The notes beneath the pieces were generated by a model, which did no database searches, had not been told where the DNA came from, and saw nothing but the letters and a program-made list of their open reading frames with translations. From NCBI GenBank assembly GCA_963816985.1, contig CAWFMF010000004.1:2852001-2916000 (forward strand): a stretch of DNA of 64,000 nucleotides, in the 5' to 3' direction. Positions 34,232 to 45,300 of the stretch are shown one piece after another (position 1 is the first letter of the stretch; every line of letters starts with the position of its first letter). Position numbers and translations under genes: made by a program. Source of the stretch: JAIVJM01 sp963816985 (GTDB lineage: Bacteria > Acidobacteriota > Blastocatellia > Pyrinomonadales > Pyrinomonadaceae).

Positions 34232-35297
34232 TCAGCGGAAGTGCCGGGAGAGCGCGTCGAGTTGTTGGAGGGCGCGTGCGCGGTGCGGGTTCGGGACGGC
34301 GGAAATCTGCGTGCGGAGCCGGGTCAGCGTCCGTCGGAACTCCGCGCGATCCTCCGCCGGAACCTCGTAAGGGTTGTCGGGCGACGAAAGCCTCTTGACG
34401 ATCTCGGCGAGCGAGTCGGCCATCTGGCCGAGCGCCTTGTCGGCGTGCGCGCCGCGCGGGTAGAGCTTGAGGTAGTTGCCCTCGGTCAGCGTGTAGAGGT
34501 GCATGTAGCAAGGCAAGTAGCCTTCGCACTCGCCGGGCAGCGGTATCTGCGACGCCTCCCACGCGATGCGCTCGCCTAAGGGGAGGTCTGCGTACTTCTT
34601 CTGCAAGTCCCAGAGCTTGTCGGCGCGCACGAACCACTGTCCGGCGGGCTCGCTGTAGACGATCTCCGGCTCGTGCGTCTTGAGCCAAGACTGCGTAGGG
34701 CTGCTCGCTCTGCTTCTCCATCGGAACGGCGGCCAGAGCGCTGTGGAGCGCGAGCAGTCGGAGCAGCTCAAGCTCGCCGCGCTCGGCGCGACTTTTCACC
34801 TCGGAGGCGGCGCGCGTGAGGAAGGCGACGAGGTCTGTCTGGTCGGCGAAGCTCGCCTCGCGCGCCTCCTCGGCGGGCCGTAGGCGGTCGCCCGCGAGCT
34901 TGCGATAGATGGCGAAGCGCCGCGACTCTTCGAAGGGCGCGGTGAGCGCGCCGAAGACCCATCCTTCGACGCCGCCCGGCGCGGCGACCCGATACCAGAA
35001 GTCCTCCGCCGCGCCGACCCGCTCCTTCGCGCCGGAGCGTTCCAGCTCGCGCACGACGACGCCGAGCGGCAAACGCCCCACTTCTCCCGCGCCCGCGTTC
35101 GGGGCCGAGCGCACGCGCGCTCCCGAAGCGACCATGATGCGCGACTTCGACGCGCCCGCCGCCGCCTGTCGCGTGACGTGAGCCGAAGCCGCGCCCGCGT
35201 GTGTGAAGGCGAAGACGAGCGCGCACGCCGCAAAGAACAGTCGCCGCCCAGGGCGAGCCCCGGCGGCGACTTCGTGTGAGTTAACTTTTAGAGACAA
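34232..35297 (-). CDS. Exported bacterial SH3-domain protein (single-base frameshift near 34697)
   Basis: The protein begins at a TTG with a strong GGGAGGGAGCGAGGA upstream, followed by a signal peptide (LFFAACALVFAFTHAGAASA). An SH3-like domain (about 52-120) shows VASGARVRSAPNAGAGEVGR and WYRVAAPGGVEGWVFG. The frame breaks near 34697, after MEKQSEQPY. Dropping one base restores QSWLKTHEPEIVYSEPAGQW and a C-terminal region with YADLPLGERIAWEASQIPLP and CEGYLPCYMHLYTLTEGNYL, ending at 34232. The corrected length is about 355 residues. Such SH3 modules often bind peptidoglycan. The C-terminal domain was not recognised. Confidence 0.78.
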
Positions 35298-35360
35298 TCC
35301 TCGCTCCCTCCCATTTTAAAAAACGACCCAGAGCCCGTTTGTTGCGAAAGCCCCGGCGTG

Positions 35361-35448
35361 TGCAAAACTGTAGGGGCAGGGCTTGTCCCTGCCCGCTCAA
35401 CCGGCACGGAAGACGGGCAGGGACAAGCCCTGCCCCTACAGTTTTGCA
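35361..35448. repeat. Intergenic inverted repeat, family B copy 2
   Basis: TGCAAAACTGTAGGGGCAGG and its reverse complement ending CCCCTACAGTTTTGCA enclose a loop of about 20 bases. The core matches copy 1 at 2772-2843; the extra outer pairs (GCAAAAC / GTTTTGC) are specific to this copy. Confidence 0.85.
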
Positions 35449-35456
35449 ACGGATTC

Positions 35457-36356
35457 TTACTTCGCGAACTCGTTGAGGCGCGCGGCCAGTTCGGGCTTGA
35501 GACTTTGCAGGGTTTTGATTTCGGCCTGCGCCGAGGCGCGGTCGTCGAGGGCGAGGTAGGCCAGTCCGAGATTGAAGTGCGCTTCGGCGTGGCCGGGCTT
35601 GAGGCGCACGACCTCTTTGAAGGCTTCGACGGCCTCGCGATACTGCTCGGCGGTGCCATAGGCCGTGCCGAGGTTAAAGCGCGCGTCCACGTATTCGGGC
35701 TTTAGTTGGACGGCCTGCTTGAAGGACTCCACGGCCTCCTTCGACTGCCCGTTGGCGGCGTAGGCGAGGCCGAGGTTGTAGTGAATCTCCGGGGCTTCGG
35801 GCGCGATGGCGACGACTCGCTTGTAAGCCTCAATCGCTTCCTTCGGACGCCCGGCGGCGGCGTGGATGTTGCCGGTGTTGTAGAAGGCGAAGGCTTTGGT
35901 GCCGGGGTCGTTGGTGAGTTCGGTCGCCTTGCGGTAGGAGGCGACGGCCTCCGCGCCGCGCCCGGCGGCTTCGTAGGCGACGCCGAGGTTGTAGTGCGCG
36001 TGGTCGCTCTGGGGCTTGAGCGAGACCACCTTCTTGAAAGCCTCGACGGCCTCGTCGAACTTACCCGCCTCGAAGCTCGCCTGCCCCGCCTGCTCGTACT
36101 TCGTCGCCTCCGGCGTGATGTTGCGCGTCGCGCCCCCGGCGATGAGCCGGTTCGACGTGTCGCGGCTCGCGTACTGTGCGAAGTTCGAGCTGGCCTGAAG
36201 TTTTTTCTTCGGCGGCTTCTGCCCCTGCGGTTGTTGCTGGGGCTGCTGCCGGGGCTGCGCCTGCGCGGCGGCGGCGAAGGTGAAGAGGCAGACCGCTGTC
36301 ATCAAGACAAGGGGGGCGACCCGGATGCGACCCGCGAGGACGATAATTCTCGACAT
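35457..36356 (-). CDS. Exported tetratricopeptide-repeat protein
   Basis: The 299-residue protein has a signal peptide (VLMTAVCLFTFAAAAQAQ), a Gln/Pro/Lys-rich linker and about six TPR units between residues 85 and 290, for example AGKFDEAVEAFKKVVSLKPQ, AGRPKEAIEAYKRVVAIAPE and ALDDRASAQAEIKTLQSLKP. TPR proteins in the periplasm usually act as scaffolds for protein complexes. It lies downstream of the CHASE2 cyclase gene on the same strand (gap about 85 bases) and could be co-transcribed with it. The partner is unknown. Confidence 0.85.
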   Translation of the reverse strand: MSRIIVLAGRIRVAPLVLMTAVCLFTFAAAAQAQPRQQPQQQPQGQKPPKKKLQASSNFAQYASRDTSNRLIAGGATRNITPEATKYEQAGQASFEAGKFDEAVEAFKKVVSLKPQSDHAHYNLGVAYEAAGRGAEAVASYRKATELTNDPGTKAFAFYNTGNIHAAAGRPKEAIEAYKRVVAIAPEAPEIHYNLGLAYAANGQSKEAVESFKQAVQLKPEYVDARFNLGTAYGTAEQYREAVEAFKEVVRLKPGHAEAHFNLGLAYLALDDRASAQAEIKTLQSLKPELAARLNEFAK

Positions 36357-36441
36357 GTTGAAATCCCTCTTTCGGTTAATTCCTGACCGTCACTGACGAA
36401 ACGATGCTGACTCACAGAACGAACGGCGACGGAAAACTTGC

Positions 36442-38502
36442 TCACTGCCCGGCGGTGACGACCGGCGACGGCGTGCCCTGCTTCGAGGCTTGCCGGGGCT
36501 TGACGGTGAAGACGGACGTGTTCTCGGTCTTGCCTTTAACCTTCACGTCGCCGAGCGCCTCGGTCTCGTAGTCCACGCCGAGCAGTTCGGCGGTCTTGTT
36601 GCTGACGACGAGCGGGACGCCCGCCTCCTTCGTCGTGGATTCGAGGCGCGAGGCGAGGTTCACCGTGTCGCCGATAATCGTGTATTCGAGGCGTCCGGGC
36701 GCGCCGACGACGCCGCACGTCGCCTCGCCCGTGTGGATGCCGACGCCGATGGCGATGTGCGGGCGGCCCGTGCCTTCCCAATCGCTGTTCATCCGCTCGA
36801 CCTCTTCGAGCATCTTGAGGCCGCAGAGGACGGCGGCGCGCGCCTCCAAGGTCTCGCCCCGGTTGACGGGCGCGCCGAAGACGATCATCAGCCCGTCGCC
36901 GAGGTACTTGTTAATGTGCCCGCCGTAGAAGCAGATCACTTCGTGCATCCGGCTGAAGTAGTCGTTCAGCCACGTCACGACTTCCTTTGAGTCCACCGTC
37001 TCGGAAAGGGTTGTAAAACTACGGATGTCGGTGAAGATGACGGTCACGATTCGCGTCTCGCCGACGAGCGAGACGTGCTCGCGCTTCTCCCACAATTCCT
37101 CGGCAACTTCCGTGGAGACGCATCGCGAGAAGATGTCCATGATCTGCGCGCGCTCGGCCTCCTTCTCGTCGCGCAGGGCGCGTTCGCGCGCGTAGCGCAA
37201 AACGAAGCCGAGCGGCGCGAGCAACGCCACGCCGAGCCACGCGCTCGCTAAGGGCAGAATCGTCGCGTGCGCCGCAAACGCCCACGCGGAAACGGCGAGC
37301 AGCGCGACCGCCACGAGCACGACCGCCGCGAAGCCTAAGAGCGCGCGCAGCAGAAAGACCGCGAGCCCGACGACGCCGAGCGTGAGGAGGACGATGAGCA
37401 CCTGCTTCAAGTAGGACGGGCGCGCGAGGTTCTGGCCGAAGAGCATCGTGGCGGCGGCGTTGGCGTGTAGCTCGACGCCGGGCATCCGCGCGGGGATGAT
37501 GGGCAGGTTGCGGTCGAAGAGGCGCGTCAGAGCCAGCGGCTCGTAGAAGGGCGTCTTGAAGAGGTCGGGCGCGTCGTTGTTGGTCGCGCCGATGAGGACG
37601 ATGCGGTCGCGGAAGAGTTCTTCCGCGGGCTTCTGCGCTGCGTCGCATTGCACGTCGGGCGTCGAGGTGCGCTTGAAGTCTTCGCAGAGGAGGTCTTTGG
37701 CCGAGACGCGCCGGAAGGCGGGCGTGCGCCCCCGGAAGTCTATCTGCATGGCGGCGTCCGTGCGCAGCGGGAGCGCCCGCTCTCCGAGCCGCACGGCGTC
37801 GGCGGACTCCTCCTTCAACTCCTGCCCCGTGTAGAGCTGCGCGACCGCCGAGCCGAAGCTGAAGTGCGCCGTCTCGCCGTCGCGGCGGAAGAGCTGGACG
37901 ATGCGGACGGCGTTGTCGTCGTCGTGCGGGAAGTCAGAGAAGCCGACGGCGGTCGCGCCTTCCGAAAACATCTCGATGGGGATGATGGCGGGGACGCCGC
38001 CCGCTTCGAGCTTCTGGATGAGGACGATGTTCTCGGTGTTGTAAATCGCCTCGGCGAGACGCTGGTCGGCGGCCAAGTCGGCCTCGGACGTGCCGCCGCG
38101 CTCGCTCAGGTAAACGTCGAGCCCGACGACCTTCGCGCCGCCCTCGCGCGCGCGGTCAATGAGCGTCGCGTACCAGTCGCGCGGCCAGCGTTGGAGCCGC
38201 ACGTCCGAGGCGCGGATGCTCGCCTCGTCAATCTCGATGATGGTGATCGGCTCGCCCAGGCCACGCTCGCGCATTGAAGGCTGCCGCGCGTCTCGCAGTT
38301 GGAAGAGGAGGTCGAGCGCGCGGTTCTCGAACGAGGTGACGAGGCCGTAGGGGTGCGTGCCTAACCTGCCGTCGGGGTCGGGCGCGGGGCGCATCGCGAG
38401 CGCGACGCCGAGCCACACGGCGAGGGTCAGCGCGGCGGCCAGCGCCCAGTACCAGCGAGTGCGCAGGAGTTTGGAGACGGGGGAAGTTTTGCCGGAAGCC
38501 AT
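36442..38502 (-). CDS. CHASE2-domain class III adenylate cyclase
   Basis: The 686-residue membrane protein has an N-terminal helix (WYWALAAALTLAVWLGVALA), an extracytoplasmic CHASE2 sensor (about 50-360, with ITIIEIDEASIRASDVRLQR, DWYATLIDRAREGGAKVVGL and RIVLIGATNNDAPDLFKTPF), three membrane helices (about 375-440) and a cytoplasmic class III cyclase (about 480-660). Metal-binding Asp residues lie in VIFTDIRSFT and NKYLGDGLMIVFGAP. The substrate-selecting Lys (INKYLGD) and the YTIIGDTVNLASRLE segment fit an adenylate rather than guanylate cyclase. It probably makes cAMP in response to an external signal. A TTG 10 codons upstream (38532) is an alternative start; ATG 38502 is preferred. Confidence 0.9.
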   Translation of the reverse strand: MASGKTSPVSKLLRTRWYWALAAALTLAVWLGVALAMRPAPDPDGRLGTHPYGLVTSFENRALDLLFQLRDARQPSMRERGLGEPITIIEIDEASIRASDVRLQRWPRDWYATLIDRAREGGAKVVGLDVYLSERGGTSEADLAADQRLAEAIYNTENIVLIQKLEAGGVPAIIPIEMFSEGATAVGFSDFPHDDDNAVRIVQLFRRDGETAHFSFGSAVAQLYTGQELKEESADAVRLGERALPLRTDAAMQIDFRGRTPAFRRVSAKDLLCEDFKRTSTPDVQCDAAQKPAEELFRDRIVLIGATNNDAPDLFKTPFYEPLALTRLFDRNLPIIPARMPGVELHANAAATMLFGQNLARPSYLKQVLIVLLTLGVVGLAVFLLRALLGFAAVVLVAVALLAVSAWAFAAHATILPLASAWLGVALLAPLGFVLRYARERALRDEKEAERAQIMDIFSRCVSTEVAEELWEKREHVSLVGETRIVTVIFTDIRSFTTLSETVDSKEVVTWLNDYFSRMHEVICFYGGHINKYLGDGLMIVFGAPVNRGETLEARAAVLCGLKMLEEVERMNSDWEGTGRPHIAIGVGIHTGEATCGVVGAPGRLEYTIIGDTVNLASRLESTTKEAGVPLVVSNKTAELLGVDYETEALGDVKVKGKTENTSVFTVKPRQASKQGTPSPVVTAGQ

Positions 38503-38826
38503 CGAGATTATTGCCCGGACGGGAGCTTTCAAACGGTCAGCGCGTTCGCGCCGACCGGAACGGGTGAGCCGCCGCCCAAGCAGGGCTTGAAGGCGGCGCG
38601 CGGAACGGCTGGACGCGGCAGATTGTATAGCCCGCTCGTGTGAGGGTCAATCTCGAACCGAGGCGTGCCGGAAGAACCTTGACAACGAAGGGCGGCTGCC
38701 ATACTTTCCACCCGTCTTCCTTAACGCACACGCCGCGCGAACATCCGCACCGCTCGGTCGAGACCTCGAATCCTTCAAGACCGCCAAACGCCCGCGCGCG
38801 GCGGCCAAACTCCGGGGAAATCAGAG

Positions 38827-41800
38827 ATGAAAAAACGGCGAGGAGAGCGCGAGAGCGCCCGTCGGGTCTTGACGAAGGAGCTGCCGGTGCGACTTGTCAT
38901 CGCCGCGTCGTGCCTCGTCCTCCTGCTCGCGCTCGCGGCCTCTTCCGTCTCAAGCGACTCGGCGAATCTTCATAGTGTCGCGCAGGCGACGGAGGCGCGG
39001 CCCGAACTCGTCCTCCAGACCGGGCACGCGATGCGCGTGGACGCGCTCGCCTTCAGCCCCGACGGGCGCGTGCTCGCGTCGGGGAGCGCCGACAACACGG
39101 TGCGGCTCTGGGACGCCGCGACGGGGCGCGAGCTGCGGAGCCTTCTGGGCCACACCTTGCACGTCCGCGCCGTCGTCTTCGGCCCCGGAGGGCGTTGGCT
39201 CGCGTCGGGCTCGACGGACGGGAGCGTGCGCGTGTGGGACGCCGTGGCGGGCGGAGAGTTGCGCCGTCTCGAAGTGCCGGGCGGCGCGCTCAGTCTCGCC
39301 GTGAGCGCGGACGGGAAGACTCTGGCGGCGGGGACTTTAGAGAACACGGTCGTACTTTTCGAGACGAGTTCATGGCGCGAGCTGCGGACGCTCAAAGGTC
39401 ACACGGGTTGGGTGACGAGCGTTGCTTTCAGCGCGGACGGTCGGACGCTCGCGTCGGCGAGCAGGGACAAGACCGTGAGGCTCTGGGACGCGAACGACGG
39501 GCGCGAGCTACACGCGTTGAAGGGCCACGGCGATGTCGTCAAGTCGGTCGGCTTCAGCCCGGACGGTCAACTCGTCGCCTCGGCCTCTTCCGACCGCACG
39601 GCGAAGGTGTGGCGCGTGGCCGACGCGAAGCAGACGGTCAACATCGAACGCTTCAGCGGTAAGCCGACAGCCGCCGCGTTCTCCACGGACGGTCGGACGC
39701 TGCTCGTCGCGGCGTCCGACCGCTCGGTGCGGGCCTTCGACACTTCGACGTGGATCGAGACGCGCCGCGTCGCGGGCGACGGAGACGCGGGCGACCCGCC
39801 GAGTGAGGTCGCGGCCTTCAGCCCCGACAGCCGTTGGGTCTCGACGAGCAACGGCGACAAGACGATTCAACTACGCGAAATCCCTTCGGCCTCGGTGATA
39901 ACGACGCCGCTCGCCGCGCCGCGCGTCTTCGAGAGTTATTCGAGCGGCGTCTACACGACGGCCTTCAGCCCCGACGGCCACTGGTTCGCCAACGGCGGCA
40001 AAGACCGCACCGTCCGCATCTGGGAGGTGGCGACGGGGCGCAAGGTGCGCACCCTCGTAGGTCACACGGGTTGGGTGATGCACGTCGCCTTCAGCCCCGA
40101 CAGCCGTTGGCTCGCGTCGGCGAGCCACAGCGGCGCGGTCAAGCTCTGGGACGTCGAGACGGGGCGCGAGGCGCGCACGCTCGAAGGCCACACCGAGAGC
40201 GTCAACGCCGTCGCCTTCAGCCCCGACAGCAAGTGGCTGGCGACGGCGAGCGGCGACATGACGATGCGGCTCTGGGAGGTCGAGACGGGGCGGCCCGCTC
40301 GCACCTTCAACGGCCACACGGCGGAACTTCACGCCGTCGCCTTCAGCCCCGACGGGAAGACGATTTCGACGGGCGGGACGGACAAGTCCGTGCGGCTCTG
40401 GGACGCGGCGGGCGGGCAAGCCGCTGCGCGAGTTGAAGCAGGCGAGCGAAGTCTTCGGCGTCGCCTTCAGCCCCGACGGCAAGTCGCTCGCGGTCGGTTG
40501 CAAGGACGGTTCGGCGAGACTCTACGAAGCGAGTGGCGGCGGCGAGGCGCGTCTCCTCGCGGGGAGCGCGGGCGAGGTGCGCGGCGTCGCCTTCAGCCCC
40601 GACGGGAAGTATCTGGCGGCGGGAGCGTCGCGCGGAGGCACGAGTCTCTGGGACGTGACGACGAGCGCGGAGGTGCGACGCCTCGAAGGCCACGCCGACT
40701 CGGTCAACACGGTCGCCTTCAGCCCCGACGGCAAGTGGCTCACGACGGGGAGCGAGGACGGCAGCACGCGCGTCTGGGAGTCTTCGACGGGCGCGCACGC
40801 GGCGACGCTCATCACTCTGACGGAGCAGGCCGACTGGCTCGTCGTCGCGCCCGACGGCCTCTTCGACGGCTCGCCGCAGGCGTGGAACCAGATTGTCTGG
40901 CGGTTCGGGCACGACACGCGCAGCTTCGCGCCCGTCGAAGTCTTCTTCAACGAGTTCTTCTACCCCGACCTCCTCTCCGACATCTTCGCGGGCAAGCGGC
41001 CCCGCGCCGCGCAGGACATCGCGCGCATAGACCGCAGGCAACCACGCCTCAGGGTGACGTTGGCGGGCGACGGCGCGACGGGCGCGGAGGTCTCGGCGCG
41101 CACCGTCAAAGTCAGAATCGAAGTGACCGAAGCCCCGGCGGGCGCGCGCGACGTGCGACTGTTCCGCAACGGCTCGCTCGTCTTCGTGCAGCGCGGCGCG
41201 GTCGTGAGCGGTTCGGGCGGCGCGGCGCTCGAAGCGGTCGTCCCCGTCGTCGAGGGCGAGAATCAACTGACGGCCTACGCCTTCAACCGCGACAACGTGA
41301 AGAGCGCCGACGCCTCGCTCGACATCAACGGCGCGGCTTCACTGAAACGCGCGGGCACGACCTACATCCTCGCCGTCGGCGTCAACACTTACGCCAACCC
41401 GCGTTACAACCTCAAGTTCGCCGTCGCCGACGCCAACGGCTTTGTCGAAGAGGTGCGCCGCCAGCGAGCGCGGCTCGAACCCGGCGGGCGCGTCGAGACC
41501 ATCTCCCTGCTCGACAAGGAGGCGACGAAGGCCAACATCGTCGCCGCGCTCCAACGACTGTCCGGCGCGGAGACGGGGCCGCTCCCGGCGGGCTCGCCCG
41601 TCGCGCTCGCGAAGCTCAAGGCGGCGGAGCCCGAAGACGTGGTTGTCATCTACTTCGCGGGCCACGGCACGGCGCAGGGGAATCGCTTCTACCTCATCCC
41701 CCACGACCTCGGCCATCTGGGCGAGCGCACGCTCGCCAACCAGTTCAGCCTCCAAGCCATCCTCGACCACAGTATCTCGGACGAAGAGCTGGAACAGATT

Positions 41801-42281
41801 CTCGAACCGCTGAGCGTGAGCCAGCTCGTGCTCGTCATTGATGCCTGCAACTCCGGTCAGGCGCTCGAAGCCGAGGAGAAGCGGCGCGGGCCGATGAACT
41901 CCAAAGGCTTGGCGCAGCTCGCTTATGAAAAAGGGATGTACATCCTCACCGCCGCGCAGAGCTATCAGGCGGCTCTGGAAGCCGCGTCGCTCGGACACGG
42001 GCTCTTGACTTACGCGCTCGTCGAAGAAGGGTTTGAAGAAAGGCGAGGCCGACCCGCCATCATCACGGGACGGGCGCGTCATGGTGCGCGAGTGGTTCGA
42101 CTACGCGGCGGAGCGCGTGCCTACGCTCGTGACCGAGAGGACGAAACGCAAGCGCGGCCTCGGCGTCGTCGTCACCAAAGGCGAGACCGACGTGCAGCGC
42201 CCGCGCATCTTCTACCGCCGCGAGATGGACGTGCGTCCACTCGTCGTCGCGCGTCTGGAAGGAGTCCGTTCGGAAGAGTAA
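38827..42281 (+). CDS. Exported WD40-repeat protein with C-terminal caspase-like (C14) domain (two frameshifts)
   Basis: After a basic N-terminus and a hydrophobic signal or anchor (LVIAASCLVLLLALAASSVS), I count 14 WD40 units (residues about 65-650). They have repeated VAFSPDGRxLASGSxDxTVRLWD cores, enough for two seven-bladed propellers. A linker follows, then a caspase-like peptidase domain with the His in VVIYFAGHGTAQGNRFYLIP and the Cys in LVLVIDACNSGQALEAEEKR. The frame is interrupted twice. One extra G near 40416 is corrected to give WDAAGGKPLRELKQASEVF. One extra T near 42032 is corrected to give EEGLKKGEADPPSSRDGRVM, ending at 42281. The corrected protein is about 1,150 residues. Export of such a protein suggests envelope or extracellular proteolysis; the trigger and targets are unknown. 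Confidence 0.85.
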
Positions 42282-42313
42282 GCCGTCGAAAATTAATTGA
42301 ACGTAAAGCCAGA

Positions 42314-42342
42314 GGGGCTCACTTCCAACGGAAGTGAGCCCC
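42314..42342. terminator. Bidirectional terminator between WD40-caspase and TonB-type genes
   Basis: GGGGCTCACTTCC pairs perfectly with GGAAGTGAGCCCC around a three-base loop, between two convergent genes. Confidence 0.8.
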
Positions 42343-42378
42343 CTTCAGCTTCGTGACGCGAAAGTTTCGCCGGGCTCG

Positions 42379-45300
42379 TTAAAACGAATACTTCAAATGA
42401 AACTGCACGCGGCGTCCGGGCGTGAGGGTCGAGGTGGCCTGGCCGAAGCCGGGTGATTCGAGGAAGCGGACGGGGACGCCGAAGTTGGCGCGGTTGATGA
42501 CGTTGAAGACCTCTGTGCGGAAGACGATGGCCTGTGAGTCGCCGAAGCGGAAGTTTTTAATGACGGCGACGTTGAGGTCGAGGAAGCTTCCGGCGCGGAA
42601 GGTATTGCGCCCGACGCTGCCGTCCTCGCCGACGGGCGCGCGCAAGGATGCGAGGTCGCCGGTCGTGAGGCGCAAGGGTTGTTGGCGGTCGCCGGTGGTG
42701 GCGACGCCTGCGGTCGTATTCAGTCGGTCGGTGAGATTGCCGTCGAGGTTCACGTCGAAGATGGAGTTGACGGTGAAGGGCTGTCCGGTCTGGAACTGTC
42801 CCGTGGTGGCGATTTGCAGGCCGCCGAAGACGGCGCTCAGTGCGCGGCTGTCGAAGCCCGGCAGCTCGTAGAGGGCGTGGTAGGCGAAGCGGTGGCGTGC
42901 GTCGAAGTTGGCGGGGCCGCGCTCGCCCTCGAAAGTGAAACTGTTCTGCGGGAGCGCGGAAGCGCCCGCGAGGTCGAAGACATCCGACACGTCGTCGGTC
43001 GTTTTCGAGAGCGTATAGCCGACGCGGTATTGGAGTCTCTCTCTGAGTCGCCCGCGCAGTTCGAGTTGGAGCGCGTCGTAGCGGGAGGAGGCCGAAGTCT
43101 CGAAGAACTGGACGCCGCCGACGCCGGGGACGGGCCGCCCGCCCGTGAAGCGCGTGCCTTGTCCCGCAGGGCCGTCAGCCGTCGTCGTGAGGCGCGTGCC
43201 GGGCGCGACGGCGATGCCGAAGAAGTTGGGCTGGAAACGGAACTCGCCGCTCAGCTCGTTGCCGAGCGAACGGAGGAGCGAGACGGCGTTCGTGCCGAGG
43301 TTCGGCGTCGAGAAGCGGACGAGGTCGTGGCCGAGCGTGCCGACGTAGGCGGCGGAGAGGATGGTGTCCTGCCCGAAGCGTTGCTCGATGGATGCGGAGT
43401 AATGGTGCGCGCCCGGCGCGTGCTGCTCGCGCGCGGGGAGCGTGACCTCGACGCCGCTCGCGCCGGGCAGAGTCCCGGCGGCGCTGGCGAGGAGGTTGAT
43501 GGTGGCAATCTGTTGGGCGAGCGTCGCGTTGCGGTTGAGGAGGTTGAGCGTCCCCGGCGTGACGAGGCCGAGGTTCGGGTCTGAAGGGTTGAGGAGGCTT
43601 AAGGGGACGAGCGGGAAGAGGAGGTTGCCGAAGCCCCCGGCGGTGTTGATGGTAACGAAGGTCGGGAAGACGTTGCGCGACTGGCTGACGACCGCGCCGA
43701 GTATCTGGTCGTTGAAGTGGCCGTAGCCGACGCGGAGGCGCGTCGCGCCGGGTTCGCCCCACCAGCCGGGCGCGTAGGCGAGGCCGAGGCGCGGCGAGAA
43801 GTTGTTGAGGTCCGGGTCGTAGATGCGCGTGCGTCCTCCGAGGAAGACGTTGAGGCCGGGGACGAGCGTCGTTATCGAAGGATTATTGAACGTGCCTTCG
43901 ATGCGGTTGTTGACCTCGCGGACGGGCGTGTTGGTCTCGTAGCGCAGGCCGAGCGAGAGCGTGAGGTTGGGGCGGACGCGCCACTCGTCTTGAGCGTAGA
44001 AGTTCAGTTGGTAGAAGCGGAGGTTGACGGTCGCGTCGCTGCCCGTCGTGAGGGTCTGGAAGAAGCCGGAGGCGGCGGAGGCGGCGGCGAGCGTGGAGGG
44101 CTCGACGAAGTTGTTGGTGATGGTCAGCCCCGTCGTGCCGAAGCCGAGGCGGGGCGCTCCGTTGAAGCTGAGGAGCGGGCGGAAGTTGCGCGGGAGCTGG
44201 CTGTTGAGTTCGGTGCGGCGGTTGTCGGTGCCGAAGGCGAAGTTATGGTCGCCGCGTTTGACGGTCAGTTGGTCGGCGATTTGGTATGTGTTGTTGACGC
44301 GGCGTTGGGGGAAGTTGAAAACGTCCACGCCGATGGGGCTGAAGCCCGCGACGATGACCTGTCCGAGCGGGCCGAGGCGGTCTTCGACCGTGCCGTTGGG
44401 CCGGTAGATGACCGGCCCGGCGTTCGCCACGAGTTGGTTGTTCACGGCGTCGAAGTCGGGGAGCGTCAAATTCTCAAGGACGGGCGCGTTGAGGAGGAAA
44501 CGCTCGTTGGGGAAGTCGTCGCTGGCGATGAGGAACTCGCGGTCGCGCGCCTCGTCGAAGTTGAGGCGCGTGCGCCCGTAGGAGAGTCGGACTTGGTTGA
44601 AGACGAGCGTTGACGAAGAGGGCGCGGAGATTTCGCTGTTGAAGAAGAAGGAAAAATTCTGCGTGCGGACGCGGGCACGAAGGCCGGAGAAGAGCGCGCC
44701 GCCGGTGACGGGGATGTCGCGCCAGTCGTCGGTGAAGTTGTAGCGGCCCGTGACGGACTGCGCGCGTCCGGCCCAGTCGAAGTTAGTGTCGAACTTGCCG
44801 GAGAGAATCTTGCCTTGCGCGCCCGCCGGGAGTTCGCGCGTGTAGGTGTTCTCGCCGTAGACGCCCGCGGGGTTGTTGGGGAAGGGGAAGAGGCTGAAGA
44901 CGGCGTCGCCGCCGAAGGTGGTGGGGAAGGCGAATTCGGGCTGGCCGGTGAAGGGGTCTTGAAAGAGGCCGCTCGCGCCCGTCCCGAAGACGCCGCGCTG
45001 GGCGACGGTCGGGACGATGAAGCTCGCCTCGCGCGAAGCGTTTAAGAGCTGGCCTTCCATCGAGAAGAAGTAGAAGAGTTTTTCCGGGACGAGCGGGCCG
45101 CCGAGGACGAGCCCGCCCTGACCGAGCGTGAAGGAGTCCTCGCCGCCGCGCCCGTCGCGCGAGGTGGCGGCGCGACCGCCGACGGCGTCGAAGTTGAGCG
45201 TCGTGGCGTTGAACGAGACGGCGGGCGCGATGATGACGGGCTGCGTGCCGGAGCGCACCGCGCTCGTCGTGTCGCCGCCGATGGTGTCGAAGAAGTTGCG

